From: Lenzites betulinus
Taxonomy: Eukaryota; Basidiomycota; Agaricomycetes; Polyporales; Polyporaceae
Direction of reading: 5' to 3'
NCBI GenBank assembly: GCA_022264855.1
Contig: JABYQU010000063.1
Coordinates: 120,353-184,352, forward strand
DNA length: 64,000 nucleotides
Position numbers and translations under genes: made by a program. The notes beneath the pieces are model-generated. The model did not search any database. It had not been told where the DNA came from and saw nothing but the letters and a program-made list of their open reading frames with translations. Positions 10,835-23,276 of the stretch are shown piece by piece. Positions within the stretch are counted from its first letter, which is position 1. The number at the start of each line of letters is the position of its first letter.

Positions 10835-12006
10835 ATGTCCTCAGACTCGGATGCGATGTCCCACTTCACTCCGCTGGACGAACTAGTACAAGTCATATAC
10901 CAAGGCTCATCACGTTTCGTCATAATATCCTCCGTGGACGACGCCAGCTGGACCGTACACGTCGGGCTGACGGGCGAAGACGGGCGGTGGTGGCAAGGGC
11001 GCTGGACGGAGAAGGACGTCCGCAAATTCGTCGTGCGTATCCCGCTCCCGCTCCGCCACACACGCCGTTCTCATGCGTTCTAAATCCGCCGCCATCCCCG
11101 CAGGGCGCGAAGGTCTCGGGATTCCTCCTCGACTCATTTGTGGAGAAGATGGCGGACACGTTTGTGAAGGGCGAGCTGTCTATCGGGGGCTGGAGCTCCG
11201 GCAATGCCGCGCCCATCCAGGTGCGTGTCCGTCCACCGCCGCGGCGACTTGCCTGAAACGCACTGAGGCCGACTCCGGGAGCCTTCGTAGCTTGTTTTTG
11301 GCACCCAAGCGAAGACGCCGATACAGGTCGAGCTGAGCGAGCTGTCCCTTCGCGAAGCTGCGGCACACGCGATCAAGGTGTTCGCAGAGGTACGTTACCC
11401 TACTCCTGGCCGGACTAGTATTCAACGGTTATCCTATGTGCGTATTTCAATAGATTGCACTACAGGCGCAATCTCGAAAATGCCGCCTTTACCCCTCATC
11501 CCTAGATATTTCAAGTGCCGCCCATGCTTTTCCTGGTCAGCTACCTCAATTTGAACAGTAAGCCTCCCCCGAGCTGATCATGGAATCGTAGCTGCTAGCA
11601 CATCACGACCACGGTCCCCTCCCGCGGCAGATGTTCGGCCCAACACTCCCCATAAAGGCAAAAGCAAAGAGAAGGTATCCGGAGTGGTCCAATCCTCGGG
11701 CAACCCATATAAGCGCAAGGCAGAAGAAGCCGAGGAGGAAATCCAGGTCCTCAAGGCAGCTCTCGAGAAGTCGAAACGAGAGCAGAATGCCATCATGACC
11801 GATCCTTCGAGATTGTACTCCGGTAAGTGACCCATAAATGGCGTATGGCGGACATATTACCATCGAGCTGATCACTCAACAAACATCTAGTGAACAAACC
11901 AACAGCTCAGCCTACAGCGACGAAGCCCAAGGGAGCCTCAATGGCGAACCCCACCAAGAAGGCACGAAAGTACAAGCCTCTTGAGTTTGAGAGCGACGAT
12001 GAGTAG
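10835..12006 (+). CDS. Candidate XRCC4/XLF/PAXX-superfamily protein (end joining)
   Basis: Six exons (10835-11032, 11104-11220, 11327-11389, 11506-11557, 11592-11822, 11891-12006) give about 258 residues. The first 125 residues suit an XRCC4-type beta head: RFVIISSVDDASWTVHVGLT, DGRWWQGRWTEKDV, and a helix ELSLREAAAHAIKVF. A coiled coil follows (AEEAEEEIQVLKAALEKSKR). The tail ends in a basic cluster then an aromatic/acidic end (KKARKYKPLEFESDDE), resembling Ku-binding tails of PAXX and XLF. Those proteins bridge DNA ends with Ku and ligase IV in the nucleus. The assignment rests on architecture and remembered motifs, not on a search. The fourth intron would be only 34 bases, so that junction is the weakest point. 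Confidence 0.5.
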
Positions 12007-12245
12007 GCCCCCCTGTCTCACGGTCAGTATGTCCACCCTATTGTCTTGCTGTCATGTTTTCCTTGTTCTTGTATACTGTTGTACACATCCTAATGAACTC
12101 GTCGTTCCAATGCGTTTTGCCCATTTCTAGCACAGCAGCTAAGGCCAGTATGCCGCGAAGTCGGGGGCGACCCAGATGATTACGTGGGATCTACATTGTA
12201 CATTGACCGTGGCGGTATGACGCTGTCAATTACCACTAACTTACT

Positions 12246-12294
12246 GGGGTCTCGACAATCCACGACACAGCTCGGCCGACATCTGATGTTGTTC
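12246..12294 (+). repeat. Direct repeat flanking the right arm (copy 1)
   Basis: A roughly 48-base segment with the core GCTCGGCCGACATCTG resembles 15050-15095 in the same orientation, so the two copies bracket the right arm. Identity is roughly 70 to 80 percent by eye. The second copy contains ACAACTC and GAGTTGT as a small inverted pair. Confidence 0.55.
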
Positions 12295-12297
12295 TAA

Positions 12298-14995
12298 GCT
12301 GTCTTGATTTGTGCTTGTGCGACCGGTGTATAGCCGTCTCGATGTGTGCGCATAACCCATCGCTTGCAAGGGTCTCTGGCGACAAAACGGAGGATCTTTG
12401 CTGGCTGAAACCAAGTCACTGCCAGTGCGGAGGTCAGTAAACACGTGCGAATCTTGTGGGACCAATACTGAGAACACCTAGTACCAGTAGGCGCTCGCGA
12501 AGTTTCGGACTTCTCTGACAGGGAGCGCATTGACCGGCCGGACCCCTCACATCCAACTTGCGTGTTTCTAGATATTGATACACTCGTCAGTGCTTGGGCA
12601 CGGCGTCGTGACGCTGCGCTATGGCCGACCATCCTGGAGTCCTCTCGAGTGAGCTCTTCCAATGACTGTCACGGTGTATAGAATTGCGATTACTCCGGTT
12701 GTTGAATATCAGCAACTCTCATTCCGCGTGTACGCTGCGGCAAGACTTCTTCGGCCAGTGGTCTCGCCGTACGGGTCCACGGGATTGCGCTTCGACGGGC
12801 TTGGACACTGGGCATGATGAAGCGGCGGCGAAGCACCCGCTATGACCCTGTCGGCCCTCCCCTCCCGCTAGTGCACCCTGCTGGACGCTTTGTGTCTGTC
12901 TCTTGCCCTCCATGCCTGTCATTCCGGGTGGCTTTGCTACTGGACGCTTTGACGTCCTGTGGTGGCGGCGGGATACACATAAAAGGGCTCGGGTGTGTGT
13001 CTCTCTCCAGCAAGCAGCACACCAGCAGCCCGCTACTCGACCACAGTAATTCCCCATCTCCGCTCTTCCAACAGTTCAAGTGTACAGCACCACGCTTGTG
13101 AGTAGTTCACCCCTCGCCCCATGCTCACCGCTCACAGCGGACATTTTAGGCCTATACGTCATTGCACACCATGCCCACCCATCCCGTGGCCCAGCACATC
13201 GCCCCCGAGATTCACGGCGCTGTCTTCTCACAGCTCAGCCAGTCTGACCGGCAGTCCTGCGCTGTCGTGTGCAAGAACTGGTCGGACGAGGCCAGCCGGC
13301 TCCTCCGGAGGTGGCCCGATATCACCAGCACCCGCAGCTTGGAACACTTCCTGCAGACCTTGGGCAATCCGGAGGCAAGGAAGTCTGTCACGGGAATCAG
13401 GCTCATCGGCCATAGGAGCGAGCGTGACAACCGTAAAGACACCTGGTTGAAGGACGTCATCATCCGCCTCCCATCCCTCTTTCCCAACCTTTCCTCCCTC
13501 TATGTGCGGAACTGGGGGGCCAAGGTCACTGCCGACGTAAAGAACGCTCTGTGTGAACTAGAGCGGGTCACCCAGCTCGAGCTCGTCGACTGCTTCCTGC
13601 CGACCAGGGACGACGTGGAGGCCTTCTTGCTCGGCGGCCTGCCCAACCTCTCGTACCTGCGGTTGCACAACGTCTCACTCGGTTTCGAGGAGGCACGGGT
13701 GTACCGTACCAAAAGGTACCTCGACCGTGCAGAGCGGATCAAGGCACTCGCCATCCAGGCTTGCTGTCCCGACACCGTCTGGTTCCTGCGGTGGCTAACT
13801 GCGCGCGGATGTCTACCGACGCGCATGGACCTGTCCATGATCTCCGAGCCCGCGATCATCCAGGCCGGACTGTTCATCGCGACCAACGGTAAGCGGCTCG
13901 AAGAGCTTAGCTTCTGCCCCGCCTTCATGGTGCCGAGCACGATCAATAAATCTGGTGAGTGCCAGAGTGATACTGCGCCTCTGGCGGTGCGCAACGTACC
14001 CGTGCTCAGGCTGACGTGTGGCTTGCAGAATTCGCGGAGACCATGAATCTGATGCACGCGCCCAAACTGCGCACGCTGGCGCTCGGCATGCGCAACCATG
14101 CACACGAGCAGAACGAGTGGGTGTACGGGCTGCTGGACAGCGCGGTGGCCGGTCCGCTCCAGGAGATCTCGTTCAGCATGGCGCTCAGCCCCGACCCCCG
14201 GAGCCTGGGCAGCCGTTTCTGGCAGGGCTTGATGGAGCGGCTCGCGGAGAAAGGGCGCTGGGGGCTCTCCACCGTCAAGTTCTTCCACGAGGGGGTGAAG
14301 GACGAGGGTATGTACAACCGCAGCCAGACGTTCGTCGAGGACGGGAGGCCGATCTTCGAGCACTACTTTGGCGGGCTGAGGAAGTTCGTGAGGAACGTCG
14401 AGATGCGGAACGCGCCGGTCATCGACCTGGATGTGCCGTACGTCAAGGACGATTGAAGACATGGACTCGGATTCGGTTTCTCTCTCTTTCCACCTGACCC
14501 CCTCTCAACTCTCTCCTCCCATAATCGTCTCCCTCCTTCGGACAAGTCAGCTATGCACAGTAAACCACACTCACGCCGTCTCCCCTTTACGCCCTGCTAC
14601 GAGATCATTCCTTAGGTTCATTGTATTCCTCGCCGTGATGTCATTCCCCGTTGTCAATAGATGCGCCCCTCTTGATCCACGACTATTTCGAGCCTCGCCA
14701 CGATTGTCTGCGCTCGAGCCTTAGCTCGAGCAGCGGGAGGCGAGGTGCGCGCCACAGCGAAGTGGCTCGAGGATATTCTTAGGAACTACTACCGTATGTC
14801 AGCGCGCACACGCACTCCGACACAGATAAGAGCTCCACTGTTGACGAGCTCCTCTATGGATGGTTTGTGCCATCTGGTGCAGGGCACACTTCGGTGGATG
14901 TTCTGAGCAACGTTGCAAGTCTGAATCTGTTCTCACGTCGTTGACCCCGCTCCTCGCGGTTGGACGTGAGACCACCACCATGCTCAGAGAGCAGC
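12298..14995. repeat. Right arm of large inverted duplication
   Basis: Reverse-complement partner of about 3440-6110. It includes the F-box gene, its leader and about 500 bases of downstream sequence. Identity is near 99 percent in the core and falls towards the outer end after about 14890. Confidence 0.93.
13171..14456 (+). CDS. F-box-like protein, right copy
   Basis: Exons 13171-13954 and 14029-14456 give about 403 residues, with the same phase-1 intron as the left copy. F-box and leucine-rich features are identical to those of the left copy, with Ser instead of Gly near residue 23. ACATAAAAG near 12975 is a plausible TATA region. A leader intron (GTGAGTAG near 13098 to TTTTAG near 13150) is likely. 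Both copies are open and look functional. The retained promoter and intron show that the duplication was at DNA level, not retroposition. Confidence 0.75.
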
Positions 14996-15049
14996 CGAGG
15001 GTACATAAACCCTCGCACACACTCCCCGGTGGTAGTATTCACTGTGGTC

Positions 15050-15095
15050 TCGATGGTCTACGGCACAACTCGGCCGACATCTGGAGTTGTCCGAC
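15050..15095 (+). repeat. Direct repeat flanking the right arm (copy 2)
   Basis: Partner of 12246-12294, with the shared core CTCGGCCGACATCTG. It could be the edge of an older mobile unit that carried the F-box segment. Confidence 0.5.
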
Positions 15096-15286
15096 CAAGT
15101 TCTAGCCACTCATACGGAACCGAGCTTTACGATGTCAATTGGCCAACGGCGCTCCGAAGCGATGGTACACAAGTCCATACAACTGCTGCCTCAGCCCATT
15201 CTCGACCGTGCCCGCGGCAGGACTAGGAATGGTGCGCGACCTTCTCTAGAACGCTAGATTCCGGCCCTTGGCGGAGATGTTCCACC

Positions 15287-15297
15287 TAGTATATAAC
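15287..15297 (+). promoter_or_regulatory. TATA box
   Basis: AGTATATAACA lies about 140 bases before the ATG of the next gene. A pyrimidine-rich leader follows, consistent with transcription starting near 15320. Confidence 0.6.
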
Positions 15298-15432
15298 AGC
15301 AAGGTCGCGGTCACTCCTAACAGCATTCACATACACATACCCCACTCCGACTCACACATCACTAACCCCTCTACCACGCTCGCTCGGAGCCTATACAAAT
15401 CCCTACCCCGACTCCTCACCTCTACCAGACTC

Positions 15433-15997
15433 ATGTCGGTAGCAGCATCATCCAACCACTGGCTTTCGGACTGCCTCTGCGACCTCATGGCGTCCCCGCA
15501 CATCGCGATGCCTCCCCACGGGGGCATGCACCTCGGCCCTGGACCGGTCGACGTCTTCACGACCCGCTTCAACGAGTACTTCGACGACGAAGCGCGGGGC
15601 ACGCTGTGCGGCCACGCGGTCGACCGCGAGGGCTTGAAGGCTGGGTTGCTGGCCTTACAGAAACGATGGAACCCAGAGGCGGTGAAGGTCCTGGAGGAAC
15701 CAGGCCTTCATGACCCCCGTCTCGGACATCATATGGTGAGCGGTATCTATGCACGGCCTGTATTGAGGGAACTGACGAGATGTCGAATTATAGATGGCCA
15801 CCGAGGTCGAGTGGACACCACAGGGCTCGACCGTACCTGAAGTTGTGCTCGCTGAAGCTTCGTGCGTAGACCAACCCTCTGCGTGTGAAAGTGGCTCTGA
15901 ATGCTCTTTCTGTTCCAACAGCGTCGGCGAAGAGAGTAGCCACAAGCAGATCCGGTTCTTGAAGATGGAAGGTGACGCCGCGCTTTTCCAAGTCTGA
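15433..15997 (+). CDS. Hypothetical protein, possibly NTF2/SnoaL-like
   Basis: Two exons, 15433-15735 and 15794-15997, give 168 residues with a 58-base phase-0 intron. The frame is open further upstream, but the ATG at 15433 fits the TATA box at 15287 better. The stretch DVFTTRFNEYFDDEARG plus GLLALQKRWNPEAV resembles the first helices of SnoaL-like folds, and VEWTPQGSTVPEVVLAE could be a following strand. The last 45 residues are Cys/Ser-rich (CESGSECSFCSNS). I do not recognise a specific family. Confidence 0.55.
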
Positions 15998-16504
15998 GGT
16001 GACCACAGGTCCGCACTGCTATTGAATCGACCTTGGCTGCCATGTCGTGCGATTGTACCATCCTATCATGTATCCGACGATGACCACACGCGCTCGTTGC
16101 CGGTCGGGTCCGACATATGATGTCTCTGTACTATATTTTGTCCACGTAGTGCATACTGTATACCATGATATTGTTAGTCCGAAACCTAGTAGAACTTCAA
16201 GCCTTTCAAATACCTGTGTCCCCGCTGTATTCCAGGCTTCTCGTTGTGGCTCGAGTCAAAGAGTGATAAGCTCGGTGGTCGGTGGCCTCGTTGCATCATA
16301 TCCCCGCAATTGCGCGAAATGATGGGCGCGTAGGCGCCCTCCGAGAAATTATGGTTCCCGCTTTCCTCCACTCTGTTGTATATAACGGTGCACAAGTTCC
16401 GACCGGCCATGCTTCTCGTGCCATTTTTACCAAAACCTCACGACAACGTCCTAGGTTACTGAAAAGACGGCGATTGCTGGGCTACGCAAGCTGCCAGTAC
16501 GACC

Positions 16505-18747
16505 ATGTCAAGCTCGCACGACCCGGAGCAGAGGGGCGCGACTGTTCCGCACCACGACTCCGGAAAGAAGGCCTCCGCGAGCTTACTCGACTTGCACGAC
16601 GACGCCGACGTCGAAAATGGAGAGGGAGAGAGGCCTATTGGGACACTCCCCGTTCCACCTGTGGACAAGCGAAGGGCGGGTCTGCATAGAGCACTCTCTG
16701 CGAGGCAAGTCTCCATGATTGCCATTGCTGGGACTATTGGGACAGGACTTTTCTTGGGAACGGGACGGTCGCTCGCGCAGGGTGGCCCTGCAAGCATGCT
16801 CCTGTGCTATGGAATTGTCGGCTTCATTGTCTACATTACCCTGCTTCTGCTGGGAGAGATGGCCACCCAGTACCCGGTCGCAGGTGAGTCCTTTCTGCTC
16901 GCAGCAGTTCGCAGTGGCAGAAAGTAAGTAATCGCCGTACTACAGGTTCATTCAACGCGTATGCTACACGCTTCTTCTCCCCCTCCTACGGCTTCGCGCT
17001 GTCGTGGAATTACTGGTTCAATGACGCCGTGTCGGTCGCTTCGGACCTGACCGCCGCGCAGCTTGTCCTGCAGTACTGGACAACATGGCACACATGGGTA
17101 GTGAGCTTGGTCTTCTGGGTGTTCCTCGTAGCCGTCAACGCCGCCCATGTACGCGCATATGGCGAACTCGGTGTGTACTTACCCATATCTATGATACCTT
17201 TACGCCACTCTTACCGAATTGCGTGTACTCGTGCAGAATATTGGCTCTCGTCGTTGAAGGTAATCACCGTCGTGATATTCATCGTCCTCGGCATCGTCGT
17301 GAACGTCGGGGGAAACCAAGAGCATGAGTATATCGGCGCGAAGAATTGGCATATCCCCGGAGCGCCTTTCGTAGGCGGTTTTGGAGGGTTTGCGCGAGTG
17401 TTCGTGACAGCCAGCTTCGCCTGTAAGGGAATTGCAATTGAGGTTATAGACCGCGCGCTGACTTGGGTAAATAGTCGGTGGAACTGAATCGTTGGGAATC
17501 ACCGCTGGCGAGACCAAAAACCCTTCGCGCAATATGCCACGAGTGGTAAAATTCGTCTTCTGGAGGTGAGTCTTATGAATATGGTGTGGTCGCGGTGTAA
17601 ACGCGGCTCTACAGGATTTTGCTATTCTACGTCCTGAGTATCCTACTTATGGGGCTCAATGGTACGTTCTCGCCCTCAACATCGGGGTTTGTCGCTGACC
17701 AATGTCATACAGTTCCTTATACGTATCCCGGCTTGTCGAACAAGGAAACCACCACCTCTCCCTTTACCATTGTATTCCAAATGGCTGGGTCAAGTAGGTT
17801 TGGACCTCATGTAGATTTCTGCCGTTTACTAACCCGTCCTTCAGCTGTTGCTGGGTCCTTCATGAACACTGTGATACTGACATCTGTCCTCTCTGCGGGC
17901 AACCACGCCCTCTTCGCTGGCACGCGCGTACTCTATGGACTCGCTACCACCAACCCTCCGCAAGCGCCCGCCGTTTTCGGATACACGACGCGCTCTGGCG
18001 TACCGCTCCTCGCTCTGCTTGCCACGAGCAGCATCAGCGTCCTCTGCTTTGGCTCCAGTTTTATCGGCAGCGGGGAGCTATGGGGCTGGTTGCAAAACAT
18101 AGTGGGCGTGTCAAACCAAATCGCGTGGGTCTCTATCGGTCTTGCCAGCTGGAAGTTTCGACGCGCCTGGGTACAACAAGGTCGTCCCCTCAGTGAGATG
18201 AAATTCAGGGCGGGGTGGACATGGCCTTGGGGACCATACTTCGTCGTACGTGCAACGCCTGGTATCATGTGGAAATCGCCGAGGTTTACATTGACCCATA
18301 GGTCATTACCGTGATAGCGTTGATCATCAGTAAGCATATCACCTTGTGTCATACGCGTTCATCAGGCTCACCGTGTTATCAGTTCAAGGCTGGTCCTCAG
18401 TCATTCCGAAGTTCTCAGCGGTCGACTTTGTCTCGTTCTACGTCGAGATCCCGGTCATGCTCGTCATGTACTTCACATGGCTGTTCATCAAGCGGCCGCA
18501 ACTGTCGCCCCTGGACCCCACAACGCTCCACGAGGATAATCCTATCGGACCTCCCCAGAGATCAAGCATAGTGCGCCGGGCTTGGACTTTGTTCCCACTC
18601 CACGACAGCGTGAACACCCGGACGGTTGACCTACGGCGGGACGAGCATCACGAGGATGCAGAAGACGCCGCCGATGACGAGAGAAGAGACGCCAAACTGA
18701 AGGGGCGATGGAGGAAACTTTGGAAGGTGTACTACGCCGTTGTGTAA
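16505..18747 (+). CDS. Amino-acid permease (APC family, fungal YAT type)
   Basis: About ten exons in frame from the ATG at 16505. A polar cytosolic N-terminus precedes the hallmark first helix MIAIAGTIGTGLFLGTGRSL, then GEMATQYPVAGSFNAYATRFFSPSYGFALSWNYWF split over intron 1. The ETKNPSRNMPR loop, the helix with FAGTRVLYGLA and the SSISVLCFGSSFIGSGELWGWLQNIVG segment all match fungal H+/amino-acid symporters with 12 membrane spans. The tail is acidic and charged (EHHEDAEDAADDERRDAKLKGRWRKLW). It imports amino acids at the plasma membrane. Substrate specificity cannot be read from sequence alone. Confidence 0.9.
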
Positions 18748-20372
18748 TTCTTGCTCGGGGCCTCTGTGAGCGCCAGGTGTCACTCTAGAACTTCGCAAGG
18801 TGGTCAAGCCATACATCACCCTGACACCTCAGTCCCGTGCTGTCATCCTCACACACCTCTCAAGATCACCCTCTGCGCAGGCGGGCGGTCGCTACGGGCT
18901 AACGGTCCGCATGGTAGTGGCTATCGCTCACGTAGCAGGCCCTGCGCATGTGCGCTCGCGTCCGGAAGTCAAGAGCACATTGGAAATCGGTTGTCGCCCA
19001 TGTGGAGAGCGCGCTCTCCATGCAGGCACGTCTGTAACAATTCATTCAACAGAATCAGCGGTTGTTTCTGGCTGCCTCGGCAATTTGAGCGTCGGCGGCA
19101 TATGTATGGCTGTGCCCTTGCGCGGTTGAGGCGTGGTCGATACGTTATCGACCTGGATGCTAGTGACTCCCCCGCGCGTTCCATAGCGCGCCAAGCAACA
19201 ATCCGATGCTCGTCGGACTAACCTGAACCGGAAAAATGATGTTTGCTAGGACTCTGGCAATGGGAAAAAATCTCATGAGGTCGTTGCAAGCCCGCGCCAC
19301 CAGTGCGCTCAATATCAGGGGCGGTAAGTATCAAGCCCCGGGCCCCAGGACGGGTTGTGACTTTGTCAACAGTTCGCTGCAGAAGTTATCACTCCCGTAA
19401 GCCGCAAAATATTCACACAATCATCCGGGTCACAAATTCCACCGATCGAATGCACAATATCTCTACTAAGCCCGCTCGAGCACGCTGTGCAATCCCGAGG
19501 GGAAGTCGGTGGCGTTGAAACGGTACTATTACAACTTCCTTAAGTAGATATACACCATGTTACAAAGTTTTCAGAGGCTCTTTCGAACTTGACTCCCATG
19601 TCGAAGAGGTCTGAACTTCATCCCACGCCGGTCTCAAGCTGTGTTGTCGGTATAAACTGGGAGAAAATCACTCCTCATGGATGCTTCTGATGATGATGCT
19701 CTCGGTGCAGGTGGCTCTCCGAGTCGCGTGTCGGATAACCACCGTCTTCGCGCTTTCTCTAGATGCCCACAGTCGTTCTCCTTCCCTGCTCTCGGAGAAA
19801 GCACCCGGTCGCGGTATACGTGAACGAAGCAGCAGATCACGTTTCTCCCATTCCCAAGTGAACGTCAATGTCATGTTATCGCTCATTTTCATCATCCAAT
19901 TTAGCATCACCGCCAACATGACTGAGTTGCACCCTCAGTTCTGACCACACGACCTCGCAATCGACTCAATCTTCTCTGCGTGCCCTGCTTCCTGTGATAG
20001 ATGCTGAATGTGATCTCTTATCCGTCGTTCTTCGTCTGGATGCGGCGCTCCCATGCTCACTCCGTCCTGAGAATGACCGGTCGGTTTACTCGTGGTGCGC
20101 GCCGTGTATGGATTTCTTTCCAGCGCCGAATATGCTCGCCCCCCACTACATACACCGACAATGGACCATAACAGCGGAACTTCCCATCCGTGCTCCACAT
20201 GTCGAAGCCTTCCACGATTCCCACCGCAACAGTCACCGCGACCGACTCCGTCCTATCTGACAAGAGCTTCGCTGGCGTCCGCCCTCGTCATTGATCTGTT
20301 CTTGTATAAATATGCCTTTGGCGAGGGACATGACTGCTCACCACCCCATCCGACACTCGATCAGCATTCGAC
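18748..20372. other. Intergenic
   Basis: No gene is recognised in 1.6 kb. The last 100 bases hold the promoter of the protease that follows. Confidence 0.5.
20305..20312 (+). promoter_or_regulatory. TATA box
   Basis: TATAAATA lies 68 bases upstream of the protease ATG, at the usual spacing for a short leader. Confidence 0.65.
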
Positions 20373-22466
20373 ATGTTCGCTAGGGTCGCCGTTTTCGTCT
20401 ACCTCGCCGCGGTCTGCGTCGCCAAGCCCTTGGCCCGCAGTATGCAGGTGCACGAAACCATGGAAGCCATTCCAGACGGTTTCGTGCACTCCGGCACCGC
20501 GCCGCAGGACAAGGTCTTGACCCTGCGCCTCGCCCTGGTGCAGAGCGACACAGAGGGCCTCCAGAACGCTCTTATGGACGTCAGCACGCCGTCCAGCGCC
20601 CTCTACGGCCAGCACCTCACCAAGGAGGAGGTATGACATATAACTGGCGTTGCCCAAACGATACGCTGACATTGTGCTCAGGTCGAGAAGTTCGTTGCGC
20701 CGTCACCCGATAGCGTCGCTGCGGTCAACGCCTGGTTCGCTGAGAACGGCATCGAGGCCAAGTCGATCTCACCCGCCGGAGACTGGCTCAGCTTCTCCGT
20801 CCCCGTCAGCAAGGCGAACGAGCTCCTTGACGCCGACTTCTCCATCTTCACCCACCAGGAGACGGGCCAGACGTCTATCCGCACTCTGACGTACTCTATC
20901 CCCGCGGATCTCAAGGCTCACATCGATCTCGTTCACCCTACTATCACGTTAGTTGCCTATCTGACGTGCCGCGTTCTAAACTAATCATGCTGTCGTACGT
21001 AGGTTCCCCAACCCGTTTGCGCGTCTCCCGGCTATGATCTCCCCTCCCAAGATCCAGCCCGCCGCAGTGAATATCACTCCCGATGCCGTGCCAGCCTCCT
21101 GCTCGTCAACCATCACCCCTGCGTGCTTGCAGGCCCTCTACGGCATTCCAGCTACTCTGGCGACGACCACCTCAAACAAGCTCGCCGTTAGTGGATTCAT
21201 TCAGCAGTTTGCCAACCAGGCGGATTTGAAGGTATGCGTTGCATATGCTCGCTCGTATAAGCATGACAACTCACTTTGAGCTGCCAGAGTTTCTTGAGGG
21301 CACTTCGCCCTGATCTTTCTTCGTCCACCACCTTCACTCTGCAGACCCTAGATGGTGGACAGAACCCCCAATCTGCGGCCGATGCTGGTGTTGAGGCGGT
21401 ATGTGATAAGTCACGATGATTCCGCCCGAATCGCGCTCACTCTTTACGACTCCTCTAGAACCTCGACATCCAGTACACCATTGGTGTTGCGAGCGGTGTC
21501 CCAACTACCTTCATTTCCGTCGGCAACAACTTCCAGGATGGTGCGCTCGAGGGCTTCCTAGACATCATCAACTTCCTGTTGGGCGAGAGCGCGCCTCCGC
21601 AGGTGCTGACGACCAGCTACGGGCAAAACGAGAACACTATCTCCAGGGCTCTTGCTAAGTGAGTTTTGCACTCATAATTATCCTCGGAATGTCGTACTAA
21701 GTCTTCTACCTCTAGCAACCTGTGCAATGCTTACGCACAGCTCGGCGCTCGCGGTGTTTCGATCCTCTTCGCGTCGGGCGACGGTGGTGTTGGCGGGTCG
21801 TCGGATGGCGCTCGCTGCACGACCTTTTTGCCGACGTTCCCCTCGGGTTGCCCATTGTAAGCACCTCGCCCGGCTCCTCATTACACGCGCTGCGTACTGA
21901 GACTGCTCACAGCATGACTTCCGTCGGGGCAACCACTGGCGTCCCTGAGACCTCCGCGTCCTTCTCCTCTGGCGGGTTCTCCAACTTCTTCGCACAGCCG
22001 AGCTACCAGACCAGTGCGGTCTCGACGTTCCTCACCACCCTCGGGAACACGAACTCGGGCAAGTTCAACCGCTCGGGCCGCGCGTTCCCCGACATCTCCG
22101 CGCAGGGCGACAATGTCGAGATCATCGTCGGCGGCCAGACCGGGCTCGTTGGCGGCACGAGCTGCTCCAGCCCCATCTTCGCTAGCATCGTCTCGCTCCT
22201 CAACGACCAGCTCGCCGCCGCGGGCAAGCCCTCGCTCGGCTTCCTGAACCCGTTCCTGTACTCGACCGGCAAGTCGGCGTTCAGCGACATCACGACGGGC
22301 AGCAACCCTGGGTGCAACACGAACGGTTTCCCCGCTGTTGCTGGATGGGACCCGGTGAGTTTTGTAACAGGGGTTTTGGGGCCTGCTTTGCTGAACGGTA
22401 TCATGCTAGGTTACTGGCCTCGGTACTCCTAACTTCGCGAAGCTCAAGACCGCTGTTGGCCTTTAA
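20373..22466 (+). CDS. Sedolisin (S53) tripeptidyl-peptidase-like serine protease, complete
   Basis: About nine exons. The signal peptide is [21 protein letters not shown]. The propeptide carries [17 protein letters not shown] and [19 protein letters not shown]. The mature enzyme starts near [14 protein letters not shown]. The catalytic Glu and Asp are seen as E-A-N-L-D near 21457, the oxyanion Asp is in [10 protein letters not shown] and the nucleophile in GGTSCSSP, so the triad is complete. The last exon restores [13 protein letters not shown] before the stop. The enzyme removes tripeptides from protein N-termini at acid pH outside the cell. It is paralogous to the gene at the left edge, in the opposite orientation and 19 kb away. 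Confidence 0.93.
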
Positions 22467-23276
22467 GCAAAGCATGCACAGGTAATGGACCATGACTTTG
22501 ACGATACGGAACTTTGCACGGTCATTACAGAGTTAAACAGCGAGCTGGGGGTGTAGTATTACACATGGGTTGAATCTTGTACACTGTATATTTGTCACGA
22601 TCAGCTGCCAGTGTTCCGAGAAACAATTGCAAATGCATTGAGTGAGCCAGGGAACAGACGATGCATGTGAATACAAAACTGAGCAAGGTGGCTCACTCGG
22701 TCTCCGTAGACCATTGAAAGATGAACATTGAATCTTGATCGTTCAGGTTCATGACAGCGGCGCTAGCAACAGAGGTGGGGAGAAGGGACCGCTGAGGGGA
22801 GGGGGCCTCCGGGTCGGAGGGGCTCGGGGCTAGTGATAACATTTCAAGCATCTGACGCCTCGATATTCGATGTTCAGACAAACTTTGCAGACCGATGCAG
22901 ACGATAGCGGGTCTAAGGTTTCACGACGATTGAACGTTAACGTTGAACTATTGCGGTGACTATTGGTATGTAATACAGTCAGTGTATATAGTAGTAGTAG
23001 GCTATATAAGCAATCACCGACTAGTATCATCGATCACTGCGCTTTACCTTCATCATGTCCCACGACTCGATCCTCTTGCCCGGACAAGGGGAAAGTGGGA
23101 GTCGGCGCAGTGACGCGTCCCTCGAGCTCCCTCAATGGCCCCATCCAAGTTTCTTTAAATACGAGCCTGAAGAAGCCGTTTCAAGCACCAGTGTTCAAGT
23201 TCGATACCAGAGCCAGGACTGGAGTGACCCTCTCTCGCGACCAACTCTTGTTCCACCCAGACTACCACGGACCAGG
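22467..23276. other. Intergenic
   Basis: Holds the protease 3' region and the reductase promoter. TATATAAGC near 23000 is a possible TATA region. The aldo/keto reductase frame is open back to 23055, but that part does not resemble the family. Confidence 0.5.
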
